Shown: piece after piece, positions 46,616 to 55,552 of the stretch
Numbering within the stretch: position 1 is the first letter of the stretch
Layout of the letters: each line of letters opens with the position of its first letter
Assembly (NCBI GenBank): GCA_903834925.1
Contig: CAILLA010000209.1
Location: 38,394 to 102,393, forward strand
DNA: 64,000 nucleotides
Source: an uncultured Schlesneria sp.
GTDB taxonomy: Bacteria; Planctomycetota; Planctomycetia; Planctomycetales; Planctomycetaceae
Direction of reading: 5' to 3'
The notes under the pieces: generated by a model
What the model saw: only the letters and a program-made list of their open reading frames with translations
The model's database searches: none
What the model was told of the DNA's origin: nothing
Translations under genes and position numbers: made by a program

Positions 46616-47620
46616 TTAGGGAATGACTCCGGCTGCATGGCGAAAGATCAAATCTGCGATATGGTCGGGATCTTCGGTTCCGACGATATCGATGGGGTGG
46701 CACTCGTCGAGATTGCGGAACCATGTCGTCTGGCGTTTCGCGAATTGGTGGGTGCGGATTTTGATCGTTTCTTTCAGACGGTCGACGGATGGATGAGAAC
46801 CATTTGTTCGAGACTCCGTTCCCATCGTGATTTCTGTTGGTGACTTTAAGTCCAGACAGTCGATCACCTCTTTATAGCCCAGTCCCTGGCGGGCGGTGTG
46901 GCTGAGCGTGTGTGGCTGCGAGATCAGGTGCCTGACTTCAGCGATCAACCCCTTGGCAAACATCTGTTCGACCCGTTCGTCGATTCGGCGATACAGCCAA
47001 TCTCTGGGTGGAGAAATCCAATAAACATGCGGGGGACGTTCATGAAGCGGTCTGAGTCCTTGCTGCTGGAGTGTCGACAACGGCTGGCCCAGTATTTCAA
47101 ATACTTCCAAAGCTCGGATAATCCGCCGTTGATCGTTGGGATGCAGTCGTTTGGCCGAGATCGGGTCGACTTGCTGCAGTCGGTCATGCAAAGCGACTGC
47201 CCCTTCCGATTGAGCCAAACATTCCAGTCGTTGCCGGATTTCCCAGTTTGCAGGTGGGCCTTCGAAGACACCTCGCAGAAGTCCACGCAAATAGAGTCCT
47301 GCACCACCGACAAATAATGGAGTATTCCCGCGTGCGATGATACTGCGGCAGGCGATTTCGGCTGCTGCCAGGTACTCGGCCAGGCTGAATTCTTCGTGCG
47401 GGTCCAGGATATCGATCAGATGATGAGGCACGCGAGATTTCTCGTTGGCAGACGGTTTTGCCGTACCAATATCCATCCCACGGTAGACAGTCATCGAGTC
47501 AAGTGCGACGATTTCCGCCTGAAGCCGTTCGGCCAGTCGCATGGAAACAGCGGTCTTCCCACAGGCCGTGGGGCCTGTCAGAATCCAGCATTTCGGCAAT
47601 AAATCGGCAGCAAAAGACAC
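46616..47620 (-). CDS. miaA: tRNA dimethylallyltransferase
   Basis: MiaA adds a dimethylallyl group to A37 of tRNAs that read UNN codons. Motifs are the P-loop ILTGPTACGKTAVSMRLAE, the substrate signature ALDSMTVYRGMDIGTAKPS, HHLIDILDPHEEFSLAEY, FVGGAGLYLRGLLRGVFEGP, and LHPNDQRRIIRALEV, plus the tRNA-binding HTARQGLGYKEVIDCL. Length about 334 residues fits the family. The start is uncertain: no ATG precedes the P-loop. I favour GTG at 47620, which places the P-loop about 15 residues in, with AGGAAG upstream at rather long spacing; the track uses TTG at 47686. Confidence 0.92.
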   Translation of the reverse strand: MSFAADLLPKCWILTGPTACGKTAVSMRLAERLQAEIVALDSMTVYRGMDIGTAKPSANEKSRVPHHLIDILDPHEEFSLAEYLAAAEIACRSIIARGNTPLFVGGAGLYLRGLLRGVFEGPPANWEIRQRLECLAQSEGAVALHDRLQQVDPISAKRLHPNDQRRIIRALEVFEILGQPLSTLQQQGLRPLHERPPHVYWISPPRDWLYRRIDERVEQMFAKGLIAEVRHLISQPHTLSHTARQGLGYKEVIDCLDLKSPTEITMGTESRTNGSHPSVDRLKETIKIRTHQFAKRQTTWFRNLDECHPIDIVGTEDPDHIADLIFRHAAGVIP

Positions 47621-47854
47621 GAAAACACTCAATCTTCCTGGTCGAAAAACAAAGGGAGCAATGGGAATTCCGAAGCGTGAATTCAACCCAATTCAGAAAT
47701 TTGACGTTGTCAATTACAATTCAGAGTCATATCGTTTACATGCAGTAGTTCGGGTTTTATCCCCACGACACGGATAGTAACGGCCACCGGGCATGATCGT
47801 GAAGCGCCACCGAAATTCTTCGCCGCTTCGACTAGAATTCGCGTGAAAGGTCAA

Positions 47855-48592
47855 ATGATGAAGCTGACGTCACTTGGGGACTGCTCAATCAGGATCAGGT
47901 CGCAAAATGCGGTTCGGAACTTCTTCTTACAGTTGTTCGTGATCGCGACAGCCGTTTTTTTGATGGAGGCAGCAAACGCTATGGCCGAGCCAAAAAAGGG
48001 GCCGCAACAAGAATCAGAGTCCGCTGGAACGGCCCCTCCAGTGGCAACGATCGAAGAAGCAACATTCGGTTCGGGATGCTTCTGGTGTACTGAAGCGGTC
48101 TTTCAGCAACTGAAAGGGGTCAAGTCAGTCGTTTCAGGATATAGCGGTGGAAGAACCAAGAACCCGACGTACGAAGAAGTCTGCACGGGAACGACAGGTC
48201 ATGCAGAAGTGATTCGGGTCACGTTCGATCCGACCGTCGTTACGTATGTCGATCTATTGGAAGTGTTTTGGAAAACTCACGATCCGACAACGCTGAATCG
48301 TCAGGGGGCAGACCATGGAACCCAATATCGGTCGGTGATTTTCTATCACGACGAGACGCAGCGAAAGCTGGCCAAGGAATATAAGTTAAAGCTTGATGAA
48401 TCGAAGGCCTTTGACAAACCGATCGTCACCGAAATCTCACCGCTGAAAGAGTTCTACGCCGGGGAAGACTACCACCAGAACTATTTCCGGAATCACCCGG
48501 AAAACCCCTATTGTACAGCAGTCATCAACCGCAAAGTCGCCAAATTCAAAGCGGTCTTCAAGGACAAGTTGAAGAAAAAGGGCGAGCTCTGA
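47855..48592 (+). CDS. msrA: Exported peptide-methionine (S)-S-oxide reductase
   Basis: MsrA repairs oxidised methionine (S-sulfoxide) in proteins. The 245-residue product carries the catalytic motif FGSGCFWCTEAVFQQL, then VVSGYSGG, YEEVCTGTTGHAEVIRVTFDP, FWKTHDPTTLNRQGADHGTQYRSVIF, and the C-terminal YHQNYFRNHPENPYC. An N-terminal hydrophobic stretch (FFLQLFVIATAVFLMEAANAMA) indicates export to the periplasm, so it probably protects envelope proteins. I start at the ATG at 47855 with AAAGG upstream; the N-terminal 25 residues before the hydrophobic segment are unusually long for a signal peptide, so an internal start is possible. Confidence 0.92.
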   Translation: MMKLTSLGDCSIRIRSQNAVRNFFLQLFVIATAVFLMEAANAMAEPKKGPQQESESAGTAPPVATIEEATFGSGCFWCTEAVFQQLKGVKSVVSGYSGGRTKNPTYEEVCTGTTGHAEVIRVTFDPTVVTYVDLLEVFWKTHDPTTLNRQGADHGTQYRSVIFYHDETQRKLAKEYKLKLDESKAFDKPIVTEISPLKEFYAGEDYHQNYFRNHPENPYCTAVINRKVAKFKAVFKDKLKKKGEL

Positions 48593-48628
48593 TCGGTCGG
48601 ATTTCGCACAAAACACCATGAAACGTTA

Positions 48629-48681
48629 GCCCGACGCGCAAGCAAGGGACAACAAGCAAGACCCTCGCTTGCGCGTCGGGC
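48629..48681. terminator. 20-bp hairpin, GCCCGACGCGCAAGC type
   Basis: GCCCGACGCGCAAGCAAGGG (48629-48648) pairs with CCCTCGCTTGCGCGTCGGGC (48662-48681) with a single mismatch, around a 13-base loop. It lies between the convergent msrA and lspA genes, so it could stop transcription from both sides. The same kind of hairpin is widespread in planctomycete intergenic DNA as a dispersed repeat. Confidence 0.75.
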
Positions 48682-48699
48682 CATGTTGAATAATCGGGG

Positions 48700-49371
48700 C
48701 TAGGGCAAAGGCCCGTTAACCACCCCGGTGGAGGGGGTGGGGTTTGGTTGGGGTTGCCAGAAGGAATGCAGCACCAACATGATTGCCCCGGTCACAAGGT
48801 AACTGTCCGCGAAGTTAAACGTGGCCCAATGAAATCCGCCGTTGAAAAATACGAAGTCAAGAAAGTCTCGAACTCCATAGATTTGACCTTTCGCGTCCTT
48901 CCAGCCATGCAGACCCAGCCGGTCGTACAGATTGCCCATGGTCCCTGCGAGTAACAGTCCACTGACAATGGTCAGCCACCACGATTCGACCGCCTGGCCT
49001 GTCCATAGAAAATAGGCAATCACTAGGATCGCAATGAGACTCAGCGAGGCGAACAACCAGGTTTGACCTTGTCCGAGACCCCAAAGCGCACCAAGATTAA
49101 ATGTCGTTGCCAGTTGAAAATCGATAGGGACGCCAAGAATGGATCCCTTCCAGACGGCGAAATCCCCTGGAACGTTTAGCCAGCGGAAAACATACCACTT
49201 TGACCAGAGGTCCCAAGCTAAAGCCGAGGCTGACAAGATGGCGAACAGTGCGTATCGCAATGACGGCCGCTTCGCTGGTCCGTTCCGTACAAATTCAGAC
49301 CCAGTTCCGACAACTGTAGAATTTGTCAGTGGGGAATTGATTAACGATGTTCCTCGCGCTTCCGTTCGCAT
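48700..49371 (-). CDS. lspA: Lipoprotein signal peptidase (signal peptidase II)
   Basis: LspA removes signal peptides from prolipoproteins in the inner membrane; the window contains several lipoproteins that need it. The 223-residue protein has four membrane segments and both catalytic motifs: GNLYDRLGLHG...GVRDFLDFVFF (first Asp) and WATFNFADSYLVTGA (second Asp). An N-terminal extension of about 40 hydrophilic residues precedes TM1, and the C-terminus is Pro-rich. Its ATG lies 31 bases inside the end of the DksA-like gene, so the two are likely translationally coupled. Confidence 0.92.
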   Translation of the reverse strand: MRTEARGTSLINSPLTNSTVVGTGSEFVRNGPAKRPSLRYALFAILSASALAWDLWSKWYVFRWLNVPGDFAVWKGSILGVPIDFQLATTFNLGALWGLGQGQTWLFASLSLIAILVIAYFLWTGQAVESWWLTIVSGLLLAGTMGNLYDRLGLHGWKDAKGQIYGVRDFLDFVFFNGGFHWATFNFADSYLVTGAIMLVLHSFWQPQPNPTPSTGVVNGPLP

Positions 49372-49733
49372 TCGACGCAGTTCCTTGCGTAGGGGATTTC
49401 CCGAAGGCGAGTCTTGGGAATCATTGACCGAGCGGCTGGACGTCCCGCTTCACGGCAGCTGACGCAAACACCAAAGGTTTCGTCATTGATTCGCTCGAAT
49501 GCTTCTTCGATCTCTTCCAGAACTTCCTGTTCGTTTTCAACACGTCTTAACGTAAATTCCTGTTCGTAAGTCTCGGTTCCAAGTTCCGCCAAGTGAGTTG
49601 GAGACTTCGATTCTGAACCATTTTCATTTCGATCTAACGCATCTGCCGTCAAGTGTAGCACGTCACCGCGAACACGCGCACGAAGAGTTTGCAAAAGATT
49701 CTTGAACTCGTCCAGCTCGGCTTTTTTCAACAT
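49341..49733 (-). CDS. DksA/TraR-type zinc-finger protein
   Basis: This 130-residue protein has a helical N-terminal half (MLKKAELDEFKNLLQTLRARV; VENEQEVLEEIEEAFERINDETFG) and a C-terminal zinc finger CVSC...CVEC. DksA-family proteins bind the RNA polymerase secondary channel and adjust transcription with ppGpp. The gap between Cys pairs (about 25 residues) is longer than in E. coli DksA, and the acidic coiled-coil tip is not obviously present, so its activity on polymerase is unproven. It overlaps lspA by 31 bases in a two-gene operon, an arrangement that recurs in other bacteria. Confidence 0.85.
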   Translation of the reverse strand: MLKKAELDEFKNLLQTLRARVRGDVLHLTADALDRNENGSESKSPTHLAELGTETYEQEFTLRRVENEQEVLEEIEEAFERINDETFGVCVSCREAGRPAARSMIPKTRLREIPYARNCVECERKREEHR

Positions 49734-49913
49734 CGGCTTGGTCTCTCGGAAAACCCTACACAGCGGTGCTCATACGGGTGGCGAGCTTGTGATTATACGT
49801 TTCTGTCATAACGAATATCAAGTTGCCCAACAATTTGCGTTTTTAATACGACAAAATACGGGGAAATGTGAACAAACAACCGCTTATAACGAATAATCCG
49901 GTGATTTTTCAGA

Positions 49914-52148
49914 TCAGATTTCTCGAACAACGATGCGATTGCCCGTCATCGCGATGACTTCCAGATTTGCTTCAGCGGCAATAAACGGTCCTTCACTGAT
50001 GACGTCCAGAATGTGATTGTCGAAACGTCCCTTTCCAGAGGGACGAAGCATTGTAATTGCCATTCCAGTGTCTCCAATCGAGACCACATCGCCAAGCCCC
50101 GTCGTTGATGGAAACGTCTCCAATCGAAGCCGAGGTTCATCAGCAGCGATGCCTGGTGGACCAAGGACCATCGAATCGAAACCCGGCAATGACGGAAGAA
50201 ATCTTGCGAATGTGACGCCGAACGCGACGACGATTCCCAGCGATAAAATCACTTGTCCAGTTTGCCACGTCAGTTCTTCGAGGTTTGTCGCGAAGTCATA
50301 ACTCCAGGAATGACCTGCCATGATCAATGACGCAAGAACCAGCAGAATGCCGGATACTCCAAACACCCCAAACCCTGGTATCACAAAGATTTCTAATCCC
50401 AGACAACCGAGTCCCAGTACGAAAAGAACGACTTCCAGCCAGCCCGCAGTTCCTCCCATAAAACTGCTCCAAAAGAACAGAGCGAAGCACAAGACCGAAA
50501 GAATTCCAAGGATTCCGGTCATAAAGTGCATTTCGACATAGATCAGAGCCACCCCCAACACGATCATCAGCATGACCATTGCCGGATGATTCAAAGTGAA
50601 AACCACTCGATCGACCCATGTTTTTTCAATCGGAACCAGCTTAATTCCGATCGGGACTCCGATTCGGGATTTCAATTCCTCGAAATCGCTGACGGGTGCT
50701 TCTGAAATCTTCAGTTCGTTCGCGCGAACCCCATTCGCCGTAAACAACAACTCGCCATTGGTTTCCCGAAGCTGAGCACCCTTTATCCACTCGCCGTTCG
50801 AGGCATGGATGTCGAGTTCGCTCATGTACCAGACTCGACCGTTATCCCGATGAGTTACCTGAAAAACTTTGAGCGATCGATCTGCCATGGCTTCGCAGAT
50901 TGCCACGGGACGATGTTTCTTTTCTGCCAATTCACGCAAAGCGACTTTGAGCGGGCTGAGGATTTTTTCTTGGGCTCGTTCAAAAGGCTGCCCGGGACGC
51001 ATTTCGATCGGTCCCGCATCTCCGATCTTCGCATCAGGATGCATAATGATTTCATCACAGCCGAGCGAAATGATGGCCGCACCACTGATCGCCTCCCGAG
51101 GTACATAAGCCACGGTACGAATTTTTCTGGTTTCCAAATCAGCAATCGCATTCGCCAGGGTGATGCTTGCCACCAGCAATCCACCTGGAGAATCGATCTC
51201 GAACACGATCGCTTGCGCATCGTCGGCGACTGCTCGGTCAATTTGACGAACCAGGAAATTCTCCTGAAGTCGATCAATGATGCCATCAACCTTGATCAGA
51301 CGAACTTTGCGCGTTTCTTTTTCGATAGGGACCTCACGCAGCGATTCCCGCTGTAACCCGTAAAGCCCCGCGACAGCCAGGCGATTCTCGGCAGTTTGGG
51401 AAACCAGGATGTCCAGCGACCGAGCCGCACTTCCTTGAAACGTGCCTAAAACTCCTGTTTCTTTGACGATCTCGACGTTTTCGATCGTGACATTTGTCTT
51501 GCGAAGGGTTTCGAGTTCGTCCTTTGTGACGACTCGCGATTCTAATTCGTCAGTCCCCACGTCCATCGACCTGACGCGGATTCGCCAAAGTTGTTCCTGC
51601 TGGTCCATCATTCCCCGAACGATGGCGGAATTGATTTTGTTGTTATGTCTCTTTTGAGCCAGTGCGAGAATTGCCTGCTGCTCGTCGATTTCCAGCGGCT
51701 TTCCCCGGCCGATATCTCCAAGCTTTGCATCAGGATGCATCACGATTTGTTTGCAAGCCAATGCGATCAAGACGTTCGGACCTGTGACCGTCGCAGGAAT
51801 CCAGGCAACCGTCGTGATATTTGATAACTGCGACGACGTCAGAAACTTCGCCAGTCCCTGTACATGGTGAAATTGACTGGTTCCAGGCTCGATTTGCAGG
51901 ACCAGTACAGCCGGACGTTCTTCTTGCGATGCTTGTTGTTGCAGCTTCAATGCCGTCGTTGAGATTCGATTAAAGACCGCATCATCCACCGGACTGGTGA
52001 CGGTCAAAAACTGCCCAATCGGCGGCCTATTCTTGACCGGAACGTCATCGGCAACCAACAGGTCCAACGGGCTGCACGTCGCAAAGAAGGCAACGAAGCT
52101 GCTCCAAATCAAAAATCGCGGCGAAACAGATTTCATGACAGACATCAT
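49914..52148 (-). CDS. NfeD-family membrane protease with two ClpP-like domains
   Basis: This 744-residue protein combines a signal peptide (FLIWSSFVAFFATCSPLDLLVA), two ClpP/SppA-like domains and a C-terminal NfeD part. The second ClpP domain (about residues 275-430) has the features of the 1510-N type protease: VFEIDSPGGLLVAS, YVPREAISGAAIISLGCDEIIMHP with the candidate Ser, and KIGDAGPI. The first (about residues 40-190) keeps the fold (VLVLQIEPGTSQFHHVQG; IALACKQIVMHPDAKLGDIG) but has no Ser at the active position. Four to five membrane helices and an OB-like NfeD domain (GDTGMAITMLRPSGKGRF) end the protein. It probably acts in membrane quality control, possibly with a stomatin/SPFH partner that is not in the window. 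Confidence 0.87.
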   Translation of the reverse strand: MMSVMKSVSPRFLIWSSFVAFFATCSPLDLLVADDVPVKNRPPIGQFLTVTSPVDDAVFNRISTTALKLQQQASQEERPAVLVLQIEPGTSQFHHVQGLAKFLTSSQLSNITTVAWIPATVTGPNVLIALACKQIVMHPDAKLGDIGRGKPLEIDEQQAILALAQKRHNNKINSAIVRGMMDQQEQLWRIRVRSMDVGTDELESRVVTKDELETLRKTNVTIENVEIVKETGVLGTFQGSAARSLDILVSQTAENRLAVAGLYGLQRESLREVPIEKETRKVRLIKVDGIIDRLQENFLVRQIDRAVADDAQAIVFEIDSPGGLLVASITLANAIADLETRKIRTVAYVPREAISGAAIISLGCDEIIMHPDAKIGDAGPIEMRPGQPFERAQEKILSPLKVALRELAEKKHRPVAICEAMADRSLKVFQVTHRDNGRVWYMSELDIHASNGEWIKGAQLRETNGELLFTANGVRANELKISEAPVSDFEELKSRIGVPIGIKLVPIEKTWVDRVVFTLNHPAMVMLMIVLGVALIYVEMHFMTGILGILSVLCFALFFWSSFMGGTAGWLEVVLFVLGLGCLGLEIFVIPGFGVFGVSGILLVLASLIMAGHSWSYDFATNLEELTWQTGQVILSLGIVVAFGVTFARFLPSLPGFDSMVLGPPGIAADEPRLRLETFPSTTGLGDVVSIGDTGMAITMLRPSGKGRFDNHILDVISEGPFIAAEANLEVIAMTGNRIVVREI

Positions 52149-52388
52149 TTTTCCATTCCCGATCGCGGAACGCGTCAGGCACTGGCTGGCGCGGGAATCG
52201 ACTCGGTGAATTATACACGGCGATCAAGTCGTAGGGGAGGAGTCGTCGTTTGATTGTGTTTTTCCCCAAGCCGTTCGACTGCCCTGAGGCGTGTATCGTC
52301 TGAACCCTGTCGCTAGAATCTGTGTCACTGATTCGTTTTACAACCACAACAGGGCGGTAATTGACGTCCAACACAACGGGTTTTGTTC

Positions 52389-54338
52389 ATGGATTTTCTT
52401 TCTGAATTGCGGACTCGATTGCGAACCGCTTTGACGTCATTGACCGACTCGCCCGATTCCTATGTTGAAATGCTCAAACCGTCCCAGGACGGAAAGTTTG
52501 GGGATTTTCAGGCCAATTGCGCGATGCCGCTGGCCAAACAAACGAAGAAAGCCCCCCGCGACGTTGCCTCTGCATTGATCGAAAAACTGGATCTTGCGGA
52601 CCTTTGCGATCCCCCTGAAATCGCCGGCCCAGGCTTTATCAACCTTCGCCTCAAAACGGACCGACTGGCCAAGGAGACCGGGAAACTGACTGGGGACGAC
52701 AGGCTTGGCGTGGCTGAGGTGGATTCACCCAAGACTTACATCGTCGACTTTTCGTCGCCGAATGTTGCCAAACCGATGCACGTGGGTCATTTGCGAAGTA
52801 CCGTTATCGGTAACGCATTATGTCGCATCCTCCGATTTCTCGGCCATCGAGTCCTCTCGGATAATCACGTGGGTGATTGGGGAACTCAGTTCGGCATGAT
52901 TATTTACGGGTACAAAAACTTTCGTAATGAAGCGGCGTATCAACGTGATCCCGTTTCAGAACTCGCCCGATTATACCGGCTGGTGAATCAACTTTCCGAC
53001 TACCACGAACTCGTGGCAAATCTGCCAAAACAACGAGAAAAACTTCCGTTAAGCGAAGCCGCGCTCGTCGCCGCCCGGCAAGCCGCCGCCGCGAATCCTG
53101 CGGACAAAGATGCGTCACGGCTCGTGAAAAAGTCAGAACAGGAATTGTCCGATTTGAACGGGGCGATTGCCTCGGCAGAGAAGAAATGCCAATCAATTGA
53201 AGGGAATTCCGCGTTAAAAGCACTCGCCGATGCCCACCCTAAAATTGGCGAACTCGCACGACGAGAGACCGCCAAGTTGCACGCGGGCGATTTGGAAAAC
53301 AAGCGGCTATGGGATGAGTTCGTCCCCAAATGCATGCTTGCGCTCGAGTCCATGTACCAGCGATTCGGGATTGTGTTCGACATGACATTGGGAGAAAGCT
53401 GGTACAACCCGATGCTCGCGGGGATTGTTGACGAACTCAAAAACAAGAATTTTGCTGTTGTCAGCGAAGGTGCGACTTGCGTCTTCGTTGAAGGGAACGA
53501 CGCACCTTTCATCGTTCAAAAAGCGGATGGAGCCTTCACTTACGCGACAACGGACCTGGCGACCATCCGGTATCGAGTCGATACACTTCACGCCGATGCC
53601 TGTCTGTACGTCGTGGATTCGCGGCAGAGCGAACATTTCCAATTATTGTTCGCGACGGCAAGGAAAATTGGCTACGACAAAACAGAATTCCGTCACGTGA
53701 GCTTCGGAACAGTTCTTGGCGAGGATCGTCGACCCTATAAAACCCGATCCGGCGACACGATCGGACTCGAAAGCCTGCTCGACGAAGCGATCCAGAATGC
53801 TCGAAAGATTGTCGATGAAAATAGTTCGCATTTGAGCGAAACCGATCGAGCCAATGTTTCGGTGCTCGTCGGGATGGGGGCGATCATCTATGTCGACCTC
53901 CATCACAATCGAGACAGCGACTACGTGTTCAGCTGGGAAAAGATGCTGGCCACGAGTGGGGATACGGCGACGTATATCCAATATGCCTACGCACGAGTCC
54001 GTGGGATTCTCCGAAAAGGAGAAGTGGATGTGAACGACCTGCGATCGGCTGGACATTCCATTCTGCTGGATACTCCGGCGGAACGAACACTTGCGCTTCA
54101 GTTGAATCGCTTTTCCAATGCACTCAGTGACGTGGCGATCGATTACCGCCCGAACCTGCTGACTCAGTACCTGTTCGAGACCGCCAACTGCTTCGCGTCG
54201 TTCTATAACGAATGCCCGGTGCTGAGCGCTGAACCTGCAGAATTGAAGGCAAGTCGCTTACTCTTATGCGATACGACGGCTCGAGTGCTCAAACAGGGAC
54301 TCGATTTATTGGGGATTGGTGTCGCGGACCAGATGTAA
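52389..54338 (+). CDS. argS: Arginyl-tRNA synthetase
   Basis: ArgS charges tRNA-Arg. The 649-residue class I enzyme has the Add-1 N-terminal domain (FGDFQANCAMPLAKQTKKAPRDVA), the catalytic SSPNVAKPMHVGHLRSTVIG (HIGH motif as HVGH), DNHVGDWGTQFGMIIYG, and the C-terminal DALR anticodon-binding domain (ALQLNRFSNALSDV; CFASFYNECPVL). In place of KMSKS it has KTRSGDTI, common in ArgS. A long Ala/Glu/Lys-rich insertion (about residues 215-300) between the catalytic halves looks like a coiled-coil hairpin. The ATG at 52389 is preferred to the TTG six bases upstream. Confidence 0.95.
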   Translation: MDFLSELRTRLRTALTSLTDSPDSYVEMLKPSQDGKFGDFQANCAMPLAKQTKKAPRDVASALIEKLDLADLCDPPEIAGPGFINLRLKTDRLAKETGKLTGDDRLGVAEVDSPKTYIVDFSSPNVAKPMHVGHLRSTVIGNALCRILRFLGHRVLSDNHVGDWGTQFGMIIYGYKNFRNEAAYQRDPVSELARLYRLVNQLSDYHELVANLPKQREKLPLSEAALVAARQAAAANPADKDASRLVKKSEQELSDLNGAIASAEKKCQSIEGNSALKALADAHPKIGELARRETAKLHAGDLENKRLWDEFVPKCMLALESMYQRFGIVFDMTLGESWYNPMLAGIVDELKNKNFAVVSEGATCVFVEGNDAPFIVQKADGAFTYATTDLATIRYRVDTLHADACLYVVDSRQSEHFQLLFATARKIGYDKTEFRHVSFGTVLGEDRRPYKTRSGDTIGLESLLDEAIQNARKIVDENSSHLSETDRANVSVLVGMGAIIYVDLHHNRDSDYVFSWEKMLATSGDTATYIQYAYARVRGILRKGEVDVNDLRSAGHSILLDTPAERTLALQLNRFSNALSDVAIDYRPNLLTQYLFETANCFASFYNECPVLSAEPAELKASRLLLCDTTARVLKQGLDLLGIGVADQM

Positions 54339-54429
54339 TCCACCATCTTGTGACAACTGCTCTGGCTCCCTGTTGTTCGAGGGAACTTCGAGTTGGCAAG
54401 AAGCTGCGACCCGAGTGGAAACCGACATC

Positions 54430-54846
54430 GTGTCAAACAACCGTCGATTTTTAGTAGGACTTTTACGAGCGATCGGGCTGCTCGACATGTTTGCCTTGTT
54501 GGCGGTCATCGCTCCGCGAAGTTGGATTGACGATTCCCATCAACTACTGGGGATGGGCCGTTTTCCGGTCGAACCGATTGCAGGATACCTCGCCCGCAGT
54601 ACGTCGTTCTGGTACGCGTCGTATGGAATACTACTGTGGTTCGTTTCATGCGATGTCGAGAAGAATTCGCAGTTGATTACCTGCCTGGCCTGGGTAATGG
54701 TCACCCAAGGATTGGTGGTTATCGGAATCGATACTGCCGAAGGGATGCCAGGCTGGTGGACGACCGTTGAAGGACCGTGTTGTATTGGACTTGGAGCCAG
54801 CCTGTTGCTTGTGCAGCGATCCCTGAAATCCACCGCCACGTCGTAG
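54430..54846 (+). CDS. Small four-helix membrane protein
   Basis: I recognise no family by name. The product (about 138 residues) has four hydrophobic segments: LLDMFALLAVIAP, YASYGILLWFVSC, LAWVMVTQGLVVIGI and CIGLGASLLLV. The reading frame overlaps the end of argS in another frame, and there is no ATG near the first helix; I take GTG at 54430, while GTG 54415 or TTG 54316 are alternatives. Its position right after argS on the same strand suggests co-transcription. It converges on the ACP gene. Confidence 0.6.
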   Translation: MSNNRRFLVGLLRAIGLLDMFALLAVIAPRSWIDDSHQLLGMGRFPVEPIAGYLARSTSFWYASYGILLWFVSCDVEKNSQLITCLAWVMVTQGLVVIGIDTAEGMPGWWTTVEGPCCIGLGASLLLVQRSLKSTATS

Positions 54847-54888
54847 TGGCGACGGATTGTTTCAGGTTGTTAAATTCACCTGCGAGAT

Positions 54889-55185
54889 TCAAGCTGCAAT
54901 TTTCTGTTTGTCATCTTTTCCGCCTGAAGCCTCTTTAGGCTCATTAGCTTTTCGCTGGACAATGTCAAGCAGTTCTCCAACATGCACCGCATCGGCCAAC
55001 TCTTCGTGAGAGAGACGAATCTTGAAATGACGCTCAAGCTGCATGATGAGGCTCACCATGTCGACCGAATCGAGACCTAATTGTTCGGCAAGATGTTGAT
55101 CGTCAGACAAACTTTCGAGCGGCTCACCAGTTTCGGCTTCGAACAATTCCAACAACGTCTCACGAATCTGATCGCGTGTAACCAC
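54889..55185 (-). CDS. Acyl carrier protein
   Basis: This small acidic protein carries growing acyl chains on a phosphopantetheine arm. The attachment motif LGLDSVDMVSLIMQLE contains the Ser that would be modified, and the N-terminal helix (TRDQIRETLLELFEAE) fits ACP. The C-terminus has an extra ~20 Lys/Glu/Asp-rich residues not found in FabD-type ACPs, so it is a specialised ACP. I prefer GTG at 55185, which has GGGAG five bases upstream; the ATG at 55203 adds six residues. It is divergent from the DUF6134-like and ketosynthase genes that follow at 55.5-58.6 kb and may serve them. Confidence 0.85.
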   Translation of the reverse strand: MVTRDQIRETLLELFEAETGEPLESLSDDQHLAEQLGLDSVDMVSLIMQLERHFKIRLSHEELADAVHVGELLDIVQRKANEPKEASGGKDDKQKIAA

Positions 55186-55552
55186 GATATCTCCCGAAAT
55201 CATCCATGATGGGAGGCTCCCCCTATTTGTGTCGCGTGCGGAGCCGATGCAAGCGACAAAACACCGATCCCACAGCGGCCAAAAATGGTCGCGGAGATCG
55301 AGTGCGAGGGGATCAAATCAACTTTTTGCAGACGCCACAAGATCGATTTTGAGAAAAAGCGGTCAGAGACGTCACTTTTTTGCCAGAGAGATCTAGTGGC
55401 AAAACGGGAAGTCGCTAGACTTCGCCCCCGCTACGCGCTAACGACCGAATCATCAGGAAGATGTGACGAGACTTTTGATCGCGAGCGGTGCGGCAATGGT
55501 ATCCGCAGGGGGGTGCCAGTTTCACGGTAGAAAATGCTCCAAGGAGGGGGCT
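55186..55552. other. Divergent intergenic region between ACP and DUF6134-like gene
   Basis: This 367-base region should carry promoters in both directions. The small ORF 55285-55530 has no recognisable content. I see no clear -35/-10 pair or inverted repeat of note. Confidence 0.35.
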
